From Eopsaltria australis (lineage: Eukaryota; Chordata; Aves; Passeriformes; Petroicidae), in contig JAVTVJ010000771.1 of the NCBI GenBank assembly GCA_034509425.1, positions 434,001 through 498,000 of the forward strand: 64,000 bases of DNA, given 5' to 3'. Position 1 is the stretch's first letter; each line of letters begins with the position of its first letter. The position numbers were made by a program, and so were the translations under genes. The notes below the pieces were generated by a model, which was not told where the DNA came from, made no database searches, and was given only the letters and a program-made list of their open reading frames with translations. This document shows, in pieces, positions 34,641-47,973 of the stretch.

Positions 34641-37600
34641 ACAGAGGGTGGCAGCTGGCTCCCTGAAAGCCAGCGCTGGCAGGGGGCTGTGGGGAGGGGA
34701 AGCAGCTTCGGCAGGCACCGAGGCATTTGTTCTGCACCAGGGCTGAGGCACCGGCAAGGAGGGTGGTGTGAAATAATGACAGCAGTGATGCCAAGCAGCT
34801 TTCAATCGCTGTGGTGCCATCTGATGGGGGATCCAAGTGTTCAGCCCAAAGGTACAAAAAAAAATGAAGGTGAGTGAGGGACTAAAGCCCAGGAATTCCT
34901 GGTTTCCAATCCCTCAAGGGCACTGTGGGCTTCCCAGCTTTCCAGCATCTCTCACTTCCCCTCTTCTTCTGGTACATTCAAGTCCCTGGGTAGGAAGGGA
35001 AAAGGAAGAATAGATTAATGTGAGAAATATGCTTTGGGGTGGTTGAAGTTATAGGACACTTGGTGAAACCAGTGCCCAGAGATACTTGTGAGCAACAGCA
35101 GACATTGAGAAGCCCATCAGAGCAGCAAGGACCAGATCAGAAGACTCTGTGGAAAGGAGGCACAGGGAAAGAGAGAGAGGAAGGTGGCTTAGAGTAGATA
35201 ATTCTGCCTGCTGCAACCCCCCCCTCCTGCCCTGAGCTCTTCCATCCTTGGGTACCAGTGACTGAGGGCTTGGGTTTCTTCAGTTTAGCAAAAATATCAT
35301 CACAAGCTGCAGAAGATAAACAACAACAACAAAAAAGGCACTCCAATACCAGAATTAGTGTTTCTTCAGATTCCTAGTAAGGGACAAAAACTGAAAGACA
35401 TAAAACCAGTGCACTTCCACTGGTGAAGGGGTAAAGGGGCCTCAGTAGAAGTCTTTATTACATAAAAGAGATCCTTTATGTGTGAATTTCCTAGCCCAGT
35501 GGTTTGTTACAGGTGAGGACCACCTAATGGGTAAAGCTGGAGGGCAAACTACTGTCACAGAAGCATGGACATACAAATGTCCTGTTGTTGGATATCTCAC
35601 CTCTAAGACACTTTGAAAGGTTTTTGCTTTGGACATAAAAATCATCACAGTGCAGGCATTGTGCATGCAGAAATCCTAATTTGGTCTACTACTTTTAGAG
35701 GTACTTAGGCCTATGTTGCCCTTGAGAGCTGCACTTGAATTTTGGCTCGAGGTCCCAGGGCCAAGAGGTGTGAAGCAGATGTTTTGACTGCAGGCACTAA
35801 GCAAGAGTTTCTATTTCTGGTGCCAATTGGATGTTGCCAGTGAAGCCCAAATATCCCCCTGCCTAGGAGAGAGTGTGTCTCTTTGCATCCCTGTGAAGAG
35901 CCTCAGTCTTTTTTGGCAATACAGCTCAAATTTCCAAAAGTGAGCTCTGTCTTTCTAGAGCCACTCTAAAGATCCGAGTTGTTTTAGTTCCTGAGACGGG
36001 AGAGAGAGCTGTTTTGTAGCTCTCAGAAAATTCATCTGCATCCTTTACAGATGAATTGCCCTGACACAGTCTGTCTTTGGAAACACTGGGCAGTGTCAGG
36101 AGATGTAGTAGTTTTTAAGCAAGGATCTCAGCCCTGTGCAGGGCAGTGGGAACACAGATCCCTCATTGTGAACTGAGCCAAGTGGAGGCAATCCATGTCT
36201 CATCTCCCTCCCCAAGCACTCTTGCAAGTGGGATTTTTGTTTCTGCTCCCTGCTGCAAGCAGCTTCTCTGGTTGCAGGACAGCCCTGGATTCACCAGCCT
36301 GGAGGGATAAAACCCCAGCTGCACTCTGGATGCTCTGGCTGCACTGCCTGCTGTTAGCTATGCTCCAAGGGGCCATTGCTACTTGTCAGCCCCAGGTTTG
36401 TGTAGTTTGCTGGCTAAGCTGTGTTTGCAAGTGCAGCAGAAGGGCTGATTCCCCTTCTGAATCGTTCTTCTGGCACAAAGAAGTGCTGCCTGGCCACACG
36501 TGGTACAGCCAGTCCCTGCGGAGGTCAGACATGGATGTGGGCGAGGAGCACAGGCTCTAACAATCAGCAGGCTTTCAGCTCTTTGGGTTTCCTTTTTATT
36601 TTCTAAATAAGGATTGCTGCAAGAAAAGGGGGTGGCAGTTGTTCAGGTGTGTGGCTGCCACCATCAGCACAAAACCCTGCCATGCTCAGAGGCTGCTTTA
36701 ATGAAAAACCATGTCAGGTTTCACCTGTGGCTCAGGAGCCCTCCATCTGCTGCCAGCACTGCAAATTAACTCCAGCCTGTCCCACAGGTCAGCTGCTCTC
36801 CAGCAGGACAGGTATCCACGTGACAGAACAGCCAGGAGCAGGGGAAGCAGGGAAGCAGGCTTGGTTTCTCTAGCACAAGGCAGCAGTCTCAGGAACTTGA
36901 TTTTCTCTGTCGTGGTCTTGGGGTGTCATGAGGGCAGAGTGTGGCCTTGGAGAACAAAGACAAGCTGCAGCACCATAAAACAGCATCTCCTATTCCTACC
37001 AAGGTGCCTCAGGGCCAAATGACGCCATCTGTGTGCAGGTTGGTGTTAGGAGCAGTGTCCTGGGGGGCCTTCCAAGGGTCTCCCTGGAGAGGGGTTTCTG
37101 TGCAACAAGCTTGCAGGACTAGGAGGGAGCCACAACACTGCTGCCTCCTTGCTTTTCTTATGTTCTTCTCTCTTTCCTTTGGGCTGCAGAAGTTTGGGAA
37201 GTTGTGCCCTGGAAATGAACCTCTGTGTCCTGGGCCTCTGGTGTCACCTGTGAAGCAGAAGAATTGTCCCTTCCTGATGTGTGTCCAACACTTCTTGTGA
37301 CCACAGCCATTCCAGCTGAGATTAGGGAATGGAGATGGCTTGGTATAAAGAGGTTGGTGAAGGAAAAAAAGGATTATTAATTCTTCTTGTGAGAACTAGT
37401 GAACAAACAGGCTGTGAGTACTGCCAAGAAAATCTATAATTTGTAGAAAAAGAGCACTCTGACATTGTCACCTCACTTTAATCTCCTCTTGCCTTTAGTG
37501 ATTATTTTCTCCTTGCCCATTGGAGACTATCTGGCTAGCAATAAGTACAGCTTACTCCACTGTTCTGGTTCAACTCTAACAGTTAATGATGTCAAGCTGT

Positions 37601-38039
37601 ATTAAGCTTGAGCCACTCTGATCATCTCATTCAAAACATCCCTCGAATGCCATGGAACAATTTTCTCCGTAAGAAGCTGTTGGTCAGTGGATTTGTGCCT
37701 GTTTTGTCTTGCTGTTCCTGTCTTGAAAGGGAATTTTTGTGCTAAAAACTCCAGCTGTGTATGTGTTGCAGGAACAGAAAATGCCTGAGATGCACACTGA
37801 CCTTCACTACACAAAGTGTTTTTATAAAGCTTTACAAACATAAACTTTGGGGGTCATCCTGCATTCTCAGAAAGGCTAGAGGGCCAGCACCTCAGGTGGT
37901 GTAAATCAGTGTAGTCTGCCTGAGAAGGGCTGAATTCCTCAGCTGAGAATTTGCTGGGTAGTTTTTGCTGGGGTCTGTAAAATCAGAAATAGCATCAGCA
38001 AGAAGCACCATTGCCTAGTTGATGTCCTAGCAGAATAAA
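34641..38039. other. Unique non-coding stretch
   Basis: No gene is recognised. A donor-like AAG|GTGAGT ends at 34869/34870 after an A-run. AT-rich parts at 35380-35700 and 37360-37860 have the look of old unique sequence. A minus frame at 37602-37841 has a protein-like composition but no recognisable family. Confidence 0.5.
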
Positions 38040-38350
38040 GGGGCACCAGCCAAAGCTGGCAAGCTGGATTGTTCAAAACAACAGGGAGAAATTCCCGATA
38101 CAAGGCACTGTTCACCTGGGGACTCCTTGCCACAGTATGCTATGGGCTTGTGTTTACATGGCTCAAAAAGCATTTGGACAAATTAATGGATAAAAACCTC
38201 CTAGGGCTATTAAAAACAAGAACATACCTTCTTGCTCCAAAAGGTATTTCAGCTCAGGGCTTCCTGAGCTGCAGGTTATGAGAAACCAGGGAGGAATACA
38301 TTAAAGGGGACTTCTTGGGCTAGCTAGAGCTCAGAAAAGCATGTTAGAAA
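38040..38350 (+). mobile_element. Ancient CR1/L3-like LINE, 3' fragment
   Basis: The plus strand carries, in order, ACTCCTTGCCACAGTATGCT, then TTTACATGGCTCAAAAAGCA and TTGGACAAATTAATGGATAA, then CTATTAAAAACAAGAA and TTCCTGAGCTGCAGGTTATG. This is the order seen at the 3' end of the older CR1 type ('NSLP...GFKK.LDKFMD', then a 'GGCTATTA' untranslated part). Stops interrupt the frame. The right boundary near 38350 is uncertain. Assignment is from memory of the family. Confidence 0.7.
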
Positions 38351-39919
38351 AACCAGTGAGGGCCTTTATAGGAGTATGACCTCCCTGCTCATCCAAATTT
38401 TAGGCTGATTTTAAGGAGACACTTATGGCACTGCACAACTAAAGCAGACATGAATTTCTGTCTCACTCTCTGAGATGGGCTGCTCAGGCAAGGACTAGCA
38501 ATGTCATCAGGGGCTGATCCATCACCATAGACCTGGGAGAGCATTTCTGGCCACAGCCAGGATTTCTTGCAGGTTTGCTGTGGAGGAGATGAGGTTCAAT
38601 CCATCCAGACTCTCCCAGTTCCTTCTGAGAGAGGACAGCAGGAGTGAGAATTTATAAAAGAGTGGAGGAGAGAGGAAGAGGAAGGCAACCAGTGTGATGG
38701 TAAGGGAAAGCCCTCCTAGGCAGGGATTGCAAGCAGGGATGAGCCTCTGGCCAGCCCATGATCTCAGTCTTCTCCTGAGAGAGGTGTTGAGAAATTTTAG
38801 CACCTAGAGGGCTGGCAAGCAGCAGCCTGATGTGAAGGGGTGAAGAGAAAGGGCTGTGTGAAAGGACAGGCAGTGCCCTGTCATAAACCATCCAGAAATG
38901 AAACTTCTTCTGGGGCACAAGAAAGGTGAGAAAACAGAGGTGTTCTCCCTCCCTGAGTGAGTCTGACAGCCATATGGTGGTAAGAATTGTTGTCACCATA
39001 ATTAATTCCTTTTTGACATTGCTCTGGCAGATGTCCACAGGTCTGCAGGAGCAGGGCTGTCTTCTCAGCAGCTGCAAAGAAGTGGACTAAGAAATAAGTG
39101 GCAGGGAGGGTTCATTTTGTTTTGCAGGCTCGCTGGGCTTGCATGAGAAAGGATCATCACTGAGGCTGAATGGATTCTTCTGTCCCTGGCCCTGCGTGCT
39201 ATCAGAGGGACAGGAACTCCCTTTTCTCACCCTGTCACTCCAGCCCTGGATTGCACCCACGTTGCTGAAGTTGGAGCTTCAATATAAAGCAACTTTTGCA
39301 TTGCAAAAAGGAAACTAAGCCAAATCAGAGCACCTATCTCATGTAAACATAACCTTCATGTCCAGCAGTCATTTGACACTTTCTGCTAAAACAACTCTAC
39401 CTCCAGTTAAAATCATCTGAAGTGAGGGTTTTGAACTGCTGGGCACTCAGATTACAGCTCCACAGGGACAAATAAATGCACATGGTTTCCCCCTCTCGCT
39501 GCCTTTTGTGCCCCCTATAAAGAAGGGTTCTGCATGAGACTGAAGGAGGAGAAGAAAGGCACTTTCAGAGAGTTTAACCTTTCTGTTTCTAGTGTATCAT
39601 AACCACTAATCCCCATCTCTGGATTTCTGCATACTGCCATGGTCCTTGCTCCCTGTGTTGTGTGGTAAAGGGGAGCCAGGGAGGCACATGGGTGGTGATT
39701 ACAGACATTCCTGCTGTGCTTTCCGTGCTCTGGCTCTGGTAGGTGCTGGGGACATGGCCTGTAATTGTGTGTTGGTTTGGGGTTGGTTTCAGCTACACCC
39801 CAGACTTGATACGGCTGTTAAAGGCCTGGGAATCCTGAGTGCACACCGAGAATTCGCTCCTTCAGGGCACACACAGGAGACCAAGAGCAGCCTTGCCTTG
39901 GCTGAGCTACCATTACACT
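38351..39919. other. Unique non-coding stretch
   Basis: No gene is recognised. A GTGTGTTGGTTTGG word near 39766 recalls the start of some songbird LTRs, but the following sequence does not continue as an LTR. Confidence 0.5.
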
Positions 39920-40145
39920 GGATTTTTAAGAAATGATAGAAGAGACGGATTAGTGATGATTTTTAAAAATCGCTGGTTCTTTGAAAGAATCCAGTTTTCT
40001 ACCTTTCATACAGAGGATTTCCCTTTTGTGACTTGAAGAGGAGGGATTTTATTTTCCCTTCCCTTCATGTAATTCCTGTTTATTACACAACCCCTCCCTA
40101 TTGACGTAGCATCTTTATCTTATGCATCATTTATTGGTATCTGAA
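39920..40145. promoter_or_regulatory. Candidate AT-rich conserved non-coding element
   Basis: It contains a perfect 14-bp palindrome GATTTTTAAAAATC (39958-39971) and TGACGTAGC (a CRE-like word near 40103). CTTATGCATCATTTATTGG (an octamer/homeodomain-like cluster) ends near 40137. It is flanked by ordinary GC-richer sequence. The role is inferred. Confidence 0.3.
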
Positions 40146-43100
40146 CAGTTACTGGAAAGCGTTCCTGGGTAAGCTCTAGGGAGGCACAGTTGCCTCACTA
40201 ATGGAGGAAAAGCCTAACTACTTCCTAAATCAATTAGCCTGAAAGGCCAGGAGACACGTCAGGCTGCTCTCCCCACGCTCACCTTCACACACCACAGTGG
40301 GCTGTGCTGTGGTGGTGGTGGCATGGTACCCACAGGCACTCTCACTGCTCCCCACGTGGTTCCAGCCACGCTGGCAGCCTGCTGAATGACATTTCCTTAC
40401 TCAGAAATGTACATTCCCTATGTATACATTCATTCCATACATCCCTGTTGCTGCACGTGCGCTCATAACTCACAGCTCAGCAGCTGCTGCTCCCCTGCCT
40501 GCTGCTGTTCTCGAGCAGGCAGCCCAGCTCTCAGGCTAGAGCCATAAAAATTCCTGTTGTTTGGCTCCAGAAGTCCTCAAGGTAATGGTCACCTCGTGTG
40601 CACACATATCCACATAAAGCCTCTTTGTTCCTGCTTGCTGCCTGCAGGAAAAGGCTGCCTGCCTGCTGACAGGCATGGCTGGCAGGGAAGGCAAAGGGGA
40701 ATTTGGCAGAAGTCATTAGTGCTAATTATTGGCGTTCATCCTGGGGTGAGACAGGGGAGTTGGACTGCAGGGGAGCACACCTGGCCACAGTGCTGCCCTC
40801 AGCCAGCCAGAAGAGCCTCCAGCACTGAGCACAGGCAGGGGCCAGCACGACACCCCCACGCTTTGGGAAGAAGTGGGGCAGGACATTTGTCCCCTGAAGC
40901 CCCTGCACCTCCCGGGAGGGGGAGAGAAAGCATGGGTGCTGAGTTGGAAGGGGTTGAGAAAAGCCAACAGGCTGAAAATAGAGACGATGCAAGACAGAAA
41001 ATGGACTGGTGAGTGTTGTGAAGTACAAAGGAAGGTTTGGAGCACAGGTATGGACAAATGTGCAGCAACAAAAAGGCACAGGTACTGAGTGTAAAGGCAA
41101 GAGAAAGGGCTGAGCAGAGAAGCAGGTGGGATAGAAGGGGACAAAATGAAGCCAAGACAAAATGCTCATCTAGAAAGCATGAAGACAAGCAGGGATCACT
41201 GGTAGGAGCTGGACTGCCTGCTCATGTGTCCCAGGGTGACAGGAAGAAGATCCCCAGCCTCAAGGGGCAGAGTTTGCTGCAGCCCAGGCTGAGGAGACCA
41301 GCAAACCCCATTTCCAGAGTTGTGCCGCTGACCCTTGGCCGACATGAAAGGAAGCTGAATCACTGTATTATAATTTCAAGTTCCATTAAAGAAACATGGG
41401 GATAGTGGAGGGAAGGAGAGGGCAGGGAGGGATGAAGAGAAAATTGAACCGAGCTGAGTAGCACTTGAAGGGGAAAGAAGTGTTGCTCATAGGCTCAGAA
41501 GGGGGAATTGCAAACAGAGATGAGATTAAAAGGGAACCCTTGAGACTGTCTCTTTAAATACAGCAAGATTCACTTACTCCATGCTGAGCCAGGCTTGCTG
41601 AATGCTGGAGGCACAGTCCCACTGAGGTTTGCCAGCTGATGGAGCAGTGGAAATCTATCTCTCCCAGTGTACCACCAAGTTGCCCTCTTCCACCTATGTT
41701 ATTTAGGAAGTCCCATTGCTAATAAATTTACTGCAAGTGAGCCTGGTGGGGAAGCTTTTTATTTGACTGCCCACCAGCACTGAGCATGTTAAATGATCTT
41801 CTTATCCAGAGGCATACAGGCATGTCAGTCTTGGTACCATGTGTCTGGGAGTGCAGTGTGGGGTATCTGGGTGCAGCTTCTCTTGTGTGGAGAGGAAAAA
41901 GCAGAATCTGAAAACATTGCCCATGGCAGATATGGAAGATTCCTTTCGGAGCCAGGGGACAGAGTGCTTGGGTCTCGTCTGTGTCCAAAGCACAGTGGTG
42001 TCCAGCCTGATGTCCTGGCCAGATTGAATGTGTGTGGTGATATTCATGCTACACCAAATCTCTTCACCCCCTCAGCTGAGATTTCAGATTCAGGATTTCT
42101 TATCCCCACATCCCACACTTTGAATTTTCATGGCTTTGACAATTGAAAGAGGCTGAATTCCTTGGGACAGTAGCCGGTTTTCATTTGCTTTGACAAATGC
42201 TGATGGGGCTAAATAAAAAGCAAAAAGTGGCCATAATGTAACTGGGTGCTCATTACTGCATTTCTTAAGCCGTTGCCTGGTGCTGCTGTGTGCTATTAGG
42301 TGTTTGCTAAATTATGTCTTAGGAGCTCCTGGGTCTTTGGGGTGTTTGCTTTGCAGAAATGAGACCAACTGCCAAGCTCTCCTGGCTCCGGTTTTGTCCG
42401 TACAACTCAGGCAGAGGCTCAGGAGCGGGGCAGCAGCCAACACTGATCATGTTCCAGCCGTGCTGTTCTCCTTCCCCACAGCCTTGCAGAGAGCTGAGCA
42501 GTTTGGGCAGGAGCTCAGGGGCTGACCTGCAAGAGGAGAGGGAGCTGCTCCTCACCAGCCATGCCCACCACCTTCCTCCAGGCGTGCCAGGGCAGAGAGG
42601 GGCTGCACACCATACACAGGTGGGGCTCTTCTTTGTGCTTGGGGGTCCTGGTGGACTTTGTGACGTGTCTCCTTGGTTTCTGGACTGCCTTTTGATGTTG
42701 TGGGTGGTGAGGGAGCGGCCAGGATCCTCCATTGATCAGAAATAGAAGCAGTCCTGCTGCACCTCTAAGCCTTTCCAAAGGCTGGTGGATCTCAGAAGAG
42801 GCAGTGCTCAGAAGTGGTAGCATTAAGGCACTAGGAAAGGCTAAAACCCACTGGGCCAGAGACTCTTTTGTATGCACAACAATGCTTTTCCAAGGGAGTT
42901 CAAGCACACACCTTGTTCCCAGCTGTGAGTCTCCAGCTAAATATTCCCCACACTCAGGACAACTGCATCCTAATCCTAACAGAGGCCCCAGGGCACTATT
43001 GTAATGCAAATAATGATAAATAACAGCAATAGTAAAACTCCACCAGCACTTGCACCAGCTCCCTAGCAATCCCAAACCAGCCATAGCAAGCTTCATATCA

Positions 43101-44655
43101 CCCAGGTTATGTAAAGGAGCGTGAGCAATGTGAGTGGAGCTGTCAGGGAGGTGACCAATTAGCCAGTGCAGCTGCCTCCTGCAGGCTGCAAATCTGCCTG
43201 TGGCTCGTGGGCTGCCACTGAGGCCGGGATGTGCTCAGGCACAGAGCTCCTGCACAGGCTCCCAGGGCTGCTCTGCATGTTTGGGGTGATAGCTCAGCCC
43301 AGTGCTTGGCACTGTGTTTGAGTGGATGCCCCCCAGCACCATGGGGAGGGGGTTTTTTTTTGGCAGGCAGCTCTTCATGAGCAGTGTGGAGGCTGGAGCC
43401 AACAGGCAGACTGGCACAGGAGCTGAGGGTGCTGTGACTCCTGCTGCACACCCGGGCTGTCCCTGGGCTTTGCACAAGCACTGCTGCCACACCTTGGGCT
43501 CTTTGTTGGGCTGGCTGCACCTGCAGGAGTAAGGTTTGTGCAGCAGCTGACTGAGGTTAGAGGTGCTGCAACCTCCCAGGTATTCTCAGGAGTTCATGGC
43601 TGTCAGTGGAAGCGTCCCTCTGTGATGTCCTTTCTTCCCTGGACTCCCAGACCCTGATCCTGTGCTCTGCACACCCAGTCCTTCACGCTGAGCTGATGAG
43701 TGTACAGAGATAAGTGGTTTTATTTGGTAGCATTGTTGTATTCTACTTATCTCTGTTGCTTTTAGCAGTTACTCTGTCTTGGCTGTCAAGCATAAAGCAA
43801 TAAGAAATCATGCTCTGGTGTCTGGGTGCTTCCCATAGGAGTTTCTCTCCTTGAGAGAAATTGTTAGATTAAGAGAAATTAGTGTTCTAAAATTCTGCCC
43901 TTTGGCCACTGAAATCTACTGCTACAGCTTTGGTCAGCCTTCTTCCACCTGTTCAGTGGAGAGCAGCAGGAGGGAGCAGGCAGGCACAGACAATTATTAA
44001 CAAGCAGACTTCTCCTTCCTGCTTGCAGCTTGTTACAGCCCCACTTTAAAAGAACGTGCAAATGGGCAGCCAATGAACCATTACCCTGCACTAGCCGTGG
44101 TGGAGTGTCAGGGAATGACAGGAATTGCTGATGGAAGGAGCATGTTGAGAGGGTTAAAGCAGGCTGATGTGTCCTTGGGCAAACCTTCCCATCTCCAAGC
44201 AATAGCCAGTTCAAAGGCTTCCTCAGAAAACATGCCTGGACTCCCTGCTGGAATAGCTACACCCAGGCCCAGCTTCTGTGCATTTGTCCCGTGCCTTTGA
44301 ACCCATTTGTGTTTCAGAACATGAAACTGGATTATTTTTGCAAGGTACTTCAAAACCTGAGGTGTTTCTGACACGTGGTGCCCTCAGAGTTTATGGGAGA
44401 GGGAGAAGGGGGCTCCAGGCAGAGAAGGAGCAGCCCAAGAGGGCAAGGGGACTGTAGTGGTCACCAGGATATGTGGTAGTCTCGGCAGAGCAGCAGCCTG
44501 GGGCTTGTGAGGTGTTTTGCAGTCCTCAGATGTGCTGTAGTAGGGATTTAGAGGAGAAGGGGGAGGCAGTTTTTCAGATGTTTATGGGAAGTCTTCTCCA
44601 GTGTGAGGGACAACAAGGCAGAAAGCACCAGTGAGAGTGTCTGAAAATACGACAC
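40146..44655. other. Unique non-coding stretch
   Basis: No gene is recognised. Open frames of 120-190 codons at 40550-41190 and 42320-43100 occur on both strands at once, which argues for composition rather than coding. Confidence 0.5.
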
Positions 44656-44887
44656 GTGAGCTGTAGGAGTTGGCACTTCCCTGGTGAAAGAGATGAGACA
44701 CAGGAGCAGAGGAGGTGTAGAGTCCCTCTTGTCTCAAATACAAAATTTTTTGGAAACAGTGTGGATGCAAGCATTTATCCCCCCTGGAAAAGAATCAAGT
44801 GCTTTGGGGAGGGGAGAGAACTAGAAAATCAAATTGCAGCTCGTTCCAGCAGCAGCCAAACCCACACACTGAGGCCTCCCAGCAAAG
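44656..44887 (+). other. Open frame ending at a strong splice donor
   Basis: A 79-codon plus-strand frame starts at ATG 44656 and runs through a strong donor, AAAG|GTAAGT, whose boundary lies after 44887. The frame is hydrophilic with no recognisable domain. The start has no clear Kozak or promoter context, and the nearest upstream acceptor (TTTTTCAG near 44577) has a poor pyrimidine tract. It could be a first exon of an unrecognised transcript or chance. Only the donor is good evidence. Confidence 0.15.
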
Positions 44888-47109
44888 GTAAGTAGGCTTC
44901 CTCTCTATTTCATTGCACACAATTAAACAGGACCCTTTAAGTCTGAAATAAGGCTGAGGTGTGAAGCTTATTTAGATAAATCACAAAGGAGGCATCTCAT
45001 TTGGAGCAGTCACATGGCAGGGCTGAGGCGCTGGGGTGGGGTGGTGGCAGGTTCAGGCTGGATGTCTGGGAAGGCAGGGGGAGCTGGGAGCTGGGAGCAC
45101 CTTCTGGAGTTTGGCTGACTCCCACTCCCATGGGGCTGCTCTGACTCAGCCCCAGCTGCTCAGTCACAGCCTCTTTTGAGGTCTTCTCTTGCCCCTAGGC
45201 TGGGGATTTCTGTCCTGGGACCTCTCAGTGCCATCAGGATCCATAGAGTAAAATATATCTCAGCCATCTTCCCATTCAAATGGGGCAAACACAAGCAAAC
45301 CCTCCTCAGAGACCTGCTGTTACCCAGACTCTGGAAACAAGGTGCCCTTGCACCAAGTGTGATCAAGATGGGAAGGGCTGGATCTGTCAGAGTCACTGGG
45401 AAGGAGGCTTTGGAGTCTCCTCTTTGCCTGTGTCTCCTCCCTAAGGGCAGCCCCACTCACAGTGCTTGGCTCTAGCACTGGGCTGGGGTGTAGCTGTGCC
45501 TTTGGGACAAGGTGAGAGAAGACTGACAGCTGTTGGGATGGTTCAGTGTGGTAGCAGAGCAGCAGAGACCTTGGGGCTCTTCAGTCCCTCTTTGCTAACA
45601 GTGTTATTGAATTCTTCCTAGGGGCTAAAGTCGCCCTTCTAAATAGGTCAGCCTTGCAAGGAATGCAAGTACTCAAAATACACCTTTTATAACATCATTC
45701 CTGGAATTTTTGTTCTCCTATTTACCTTGGCCCAACAGTTCAGGCCCTAGATAGGTGCCACTCTGTTCCCACGTCTTTGTATCCCCCCCAGTCCTATTTT
45801 TCCTGTTTGGTGAAACAACATTTTTGGGTCCCACCGGACCAACACAACTGTGGAGACCTCGTGGGCTCAGGTACAGCTTTGTGCCTGGAAATCTCACAGC
45901 CCTGGTGGGGGTCCTGCCTGGGAGTTGTGGAGGCTGTGGGATGCCCAGGAGAGCTCCTGTGCTCCCTGCCAAATGCAGAGAAGAATGGGCGACCTTGCAG
46001 TCATGGGACTCGTGTCTCACACTGAAGCTAAAATGCCTGGAAGGACAACTTAGCTGTACCTTTCCTTTATTCCTTTTTTTTTTTTTTTCCCTTTTGCCAC
46101 ACTTCAAATAATTTGATGTTGAATATTTAAGACTGTTTTGCTGTCTTCAGTTCACCTCATCTGACCTGAGGATCTTCAGGGTAATAGCAGATGATGATGA
46201 TGATAATACTGTGCTGTTTCACAGTGCCACTTCCCGAGACTCCACGAGCCCTTCAGCAACATTTACTTGTTAAGGCCTGCAAGCCATCTAAAGTAGGTTA
46301 ATTTATTATTCCTGCTCTGCGTATCGTGAGAAGCTGTGACCTGTTCAAGTGAGCTAGAAGGACTTGTGGGCTCAAACCATGGGGCAGGAAAGACCCTGTG
46401 TGCTCCCAGCATGGAGTGTGGCTCACACAGCTCCATGTCCTGGGGAAGGGCTACTCTTGGAGCATTTTTCATGAGGCATGCAGGAGGTGAGGCTAACTGG
46501 AGAGGAGGGAAGGTCCCTGAGGAGCTGAACAAAAAAGCTACACGTGTAACAGTAGATAACAAGCTCCCAGACTTTATCAACTGGAGATTTGTATCGACTG
46601 CTGCAAAAAGGATGGTGATGGAGTATACGGATTAGAGATGAGGATGGTGAGGGGGAGGCTTGTGAGCTACCAGGGCTCACATACTGGGGGGCAAAATCCT
46701 CCCTTCCTAAAATTAAGAAGGCCTTCCATTTGCCAGCCTGGCTACCCTTCCAGTGCAGCTCAGCTCTTGTTGGCTACAAACCCTCGACCCCAAGAGCCCC
46801 ATCTCTGTGTAGGGTAGAGAGGCAGGGATCAGGCAGAGCAGGGTCCCCCCACCGTCTGGCAGCCAAAAGGGAATGGCGAGGCTGTGGGAAGAGGGCAGGT
46901 CACTCCTATTTTTTCTGGGGTGCTGGAGGCAGGAGGAGCTATGGATGGGAAGGGAAGAGCAGCAAAATAGATCCTCTGATGGAGCACGGAGAGCTCAGTT
47001 TCTGCCCCAGCTGCCTGGCAGTGATGCCTGAGCAGAGGCTGCTGGAGGGGATGGGGGGCTGCCAGCCCTGTGGCTCTCTGGGGGGCTGTATACTTGTTTT
47101 TCTTCTCTG
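44888..47109. other. Unique non-coding stretch with poly(T)
   Basis: No gene is recognised. There is a 15-base T run (46074-46088) and a short ATG trinucleotide run (46191-46204). Overlapping open frames on both strands at 45720-46110 are compositional. Confidence 0.5.
46074..46088. repeat. Poly(T) run of 15 bases
   Basis: Fifteen consecutive T residues lie within a wider pyrimidine tract (46061-46095). No adjacent retroposed body is recognisable on the minus strand. Confidence 0.9.
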
Positions 47110-47290
47110 TGACATTACATAATGCGAGGTAGGAAATGTTTGCACGGTGGCTGTATCGGTCCTTGGGGCGAGGGGAGAAAGGAAGGAGGCGGCGGATAAT
47201 TTGAGGCTCTTTATTAGACCAATAAATCATTTATAATGCACCAGCTTTCAGGCTGGGCTCTTATTGCTCATGTCAGCCACAGGATGCTAC
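47110..47290. promoter_or_regulatory. Candidate conserved element with HOX/CDX-like cluster
   Basis: TTTATTA (47210-47216), CCAAT (47219-47223) and AATAAATCATTTATAATG (47221-47238) overlap in under 30 bp, next to a CpG-rich GGCGGCGGATAATTTGAGG segment. The juxtaposition of Caudal/posterior-HOX-like TTTAT words and CCAAT suggests an enhancer or a distal promoter. No transcript evidence is visible in sequence. Confidence 0.35.
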
Positions 47291-47973
47291 CTGGTGACTG
47301 AAGCAGGCAGAGCATGGGCTGGCTCCCCTAAACCAGAGGGGCATGGGGTGGGCATGGAGAGAGCTCACCGTGCTGGGGCAGGGGGGAGAGGACAGCTTGT
47401 CCTTCACAGGCCCTGGGGACAACCCCTGTGCAGCTGGTGGCAGGCACTTGGCCTTGCATGAAGCTTCTTGCAGCCAGAGTGAACACAAAGCATCAGGAGC
47501 AAGTCATAACTGAGGGATCAAGTGGTCACTTGAGGGCGGGTGGATCACTGCCCTCCCCACATCACCTGCAAGCAGAGATGGCTGCAGAGATAGGGGTGAT
47601 ACACCCTAATGCCCCTGAGCCTTGGCTGGTGGGGAGCAGAGGGCAAGACAGGTATTATTGGTGGCATTCCATTCCAAAAGGGCATTCCCTGCCTCCTGTC
47701 TTTGTGTTTTGGTGGAGCTTAGTGGAGCCTGAGGCTTGTCAGGCAAATATCTCTTGCATTTCTTGTGTGCTCTGTGTGCCAGCGAGGTTGCTGAGGAGGA
47801 ATGTCACCCATCTGGGAAGGGTTGTGCTTGTGGTTTGCCACATCTCACAGCTGTATCTTGTTCAGATTGAAACCATCAAGTCCTGAAACACCTTTCAATA
47901 GCCTGCCTGCATTCCCAAGTGCTTCAGACAGCATCAGCTGGCATCATGTTTTGACAAATGATATCCATATTGA
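47291..47973. other. Unique non-coding stretch
   Basis: No gene or repeat is recognised. Open frames are short and featureless. Confidence 0.5.

Noticed and set aside
34249..34857. 202-codon open frame on the minus strand
   Set aside because: It overlaps open frames on the other strand in GC-rich, stop-poor sequence, shows no domain or signal peptide, and has no good splice or promoter context.
38588..38605. tRNA-like B-box word GGTTCAATCC
   Set aside because: No A box or cloverleaf can be drawn at the required spacing.
39766..39790. Possible start of a songbird LTR
   Set aside because: Only a short GTGTGTTGGTTTGG match. No LTR body, polyadenylation signal or second LTR follows.
42515..43096. 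193-codon minus-strand open frame
   Set aside because: No recognisable family. Open frames on both strands cover the same region.
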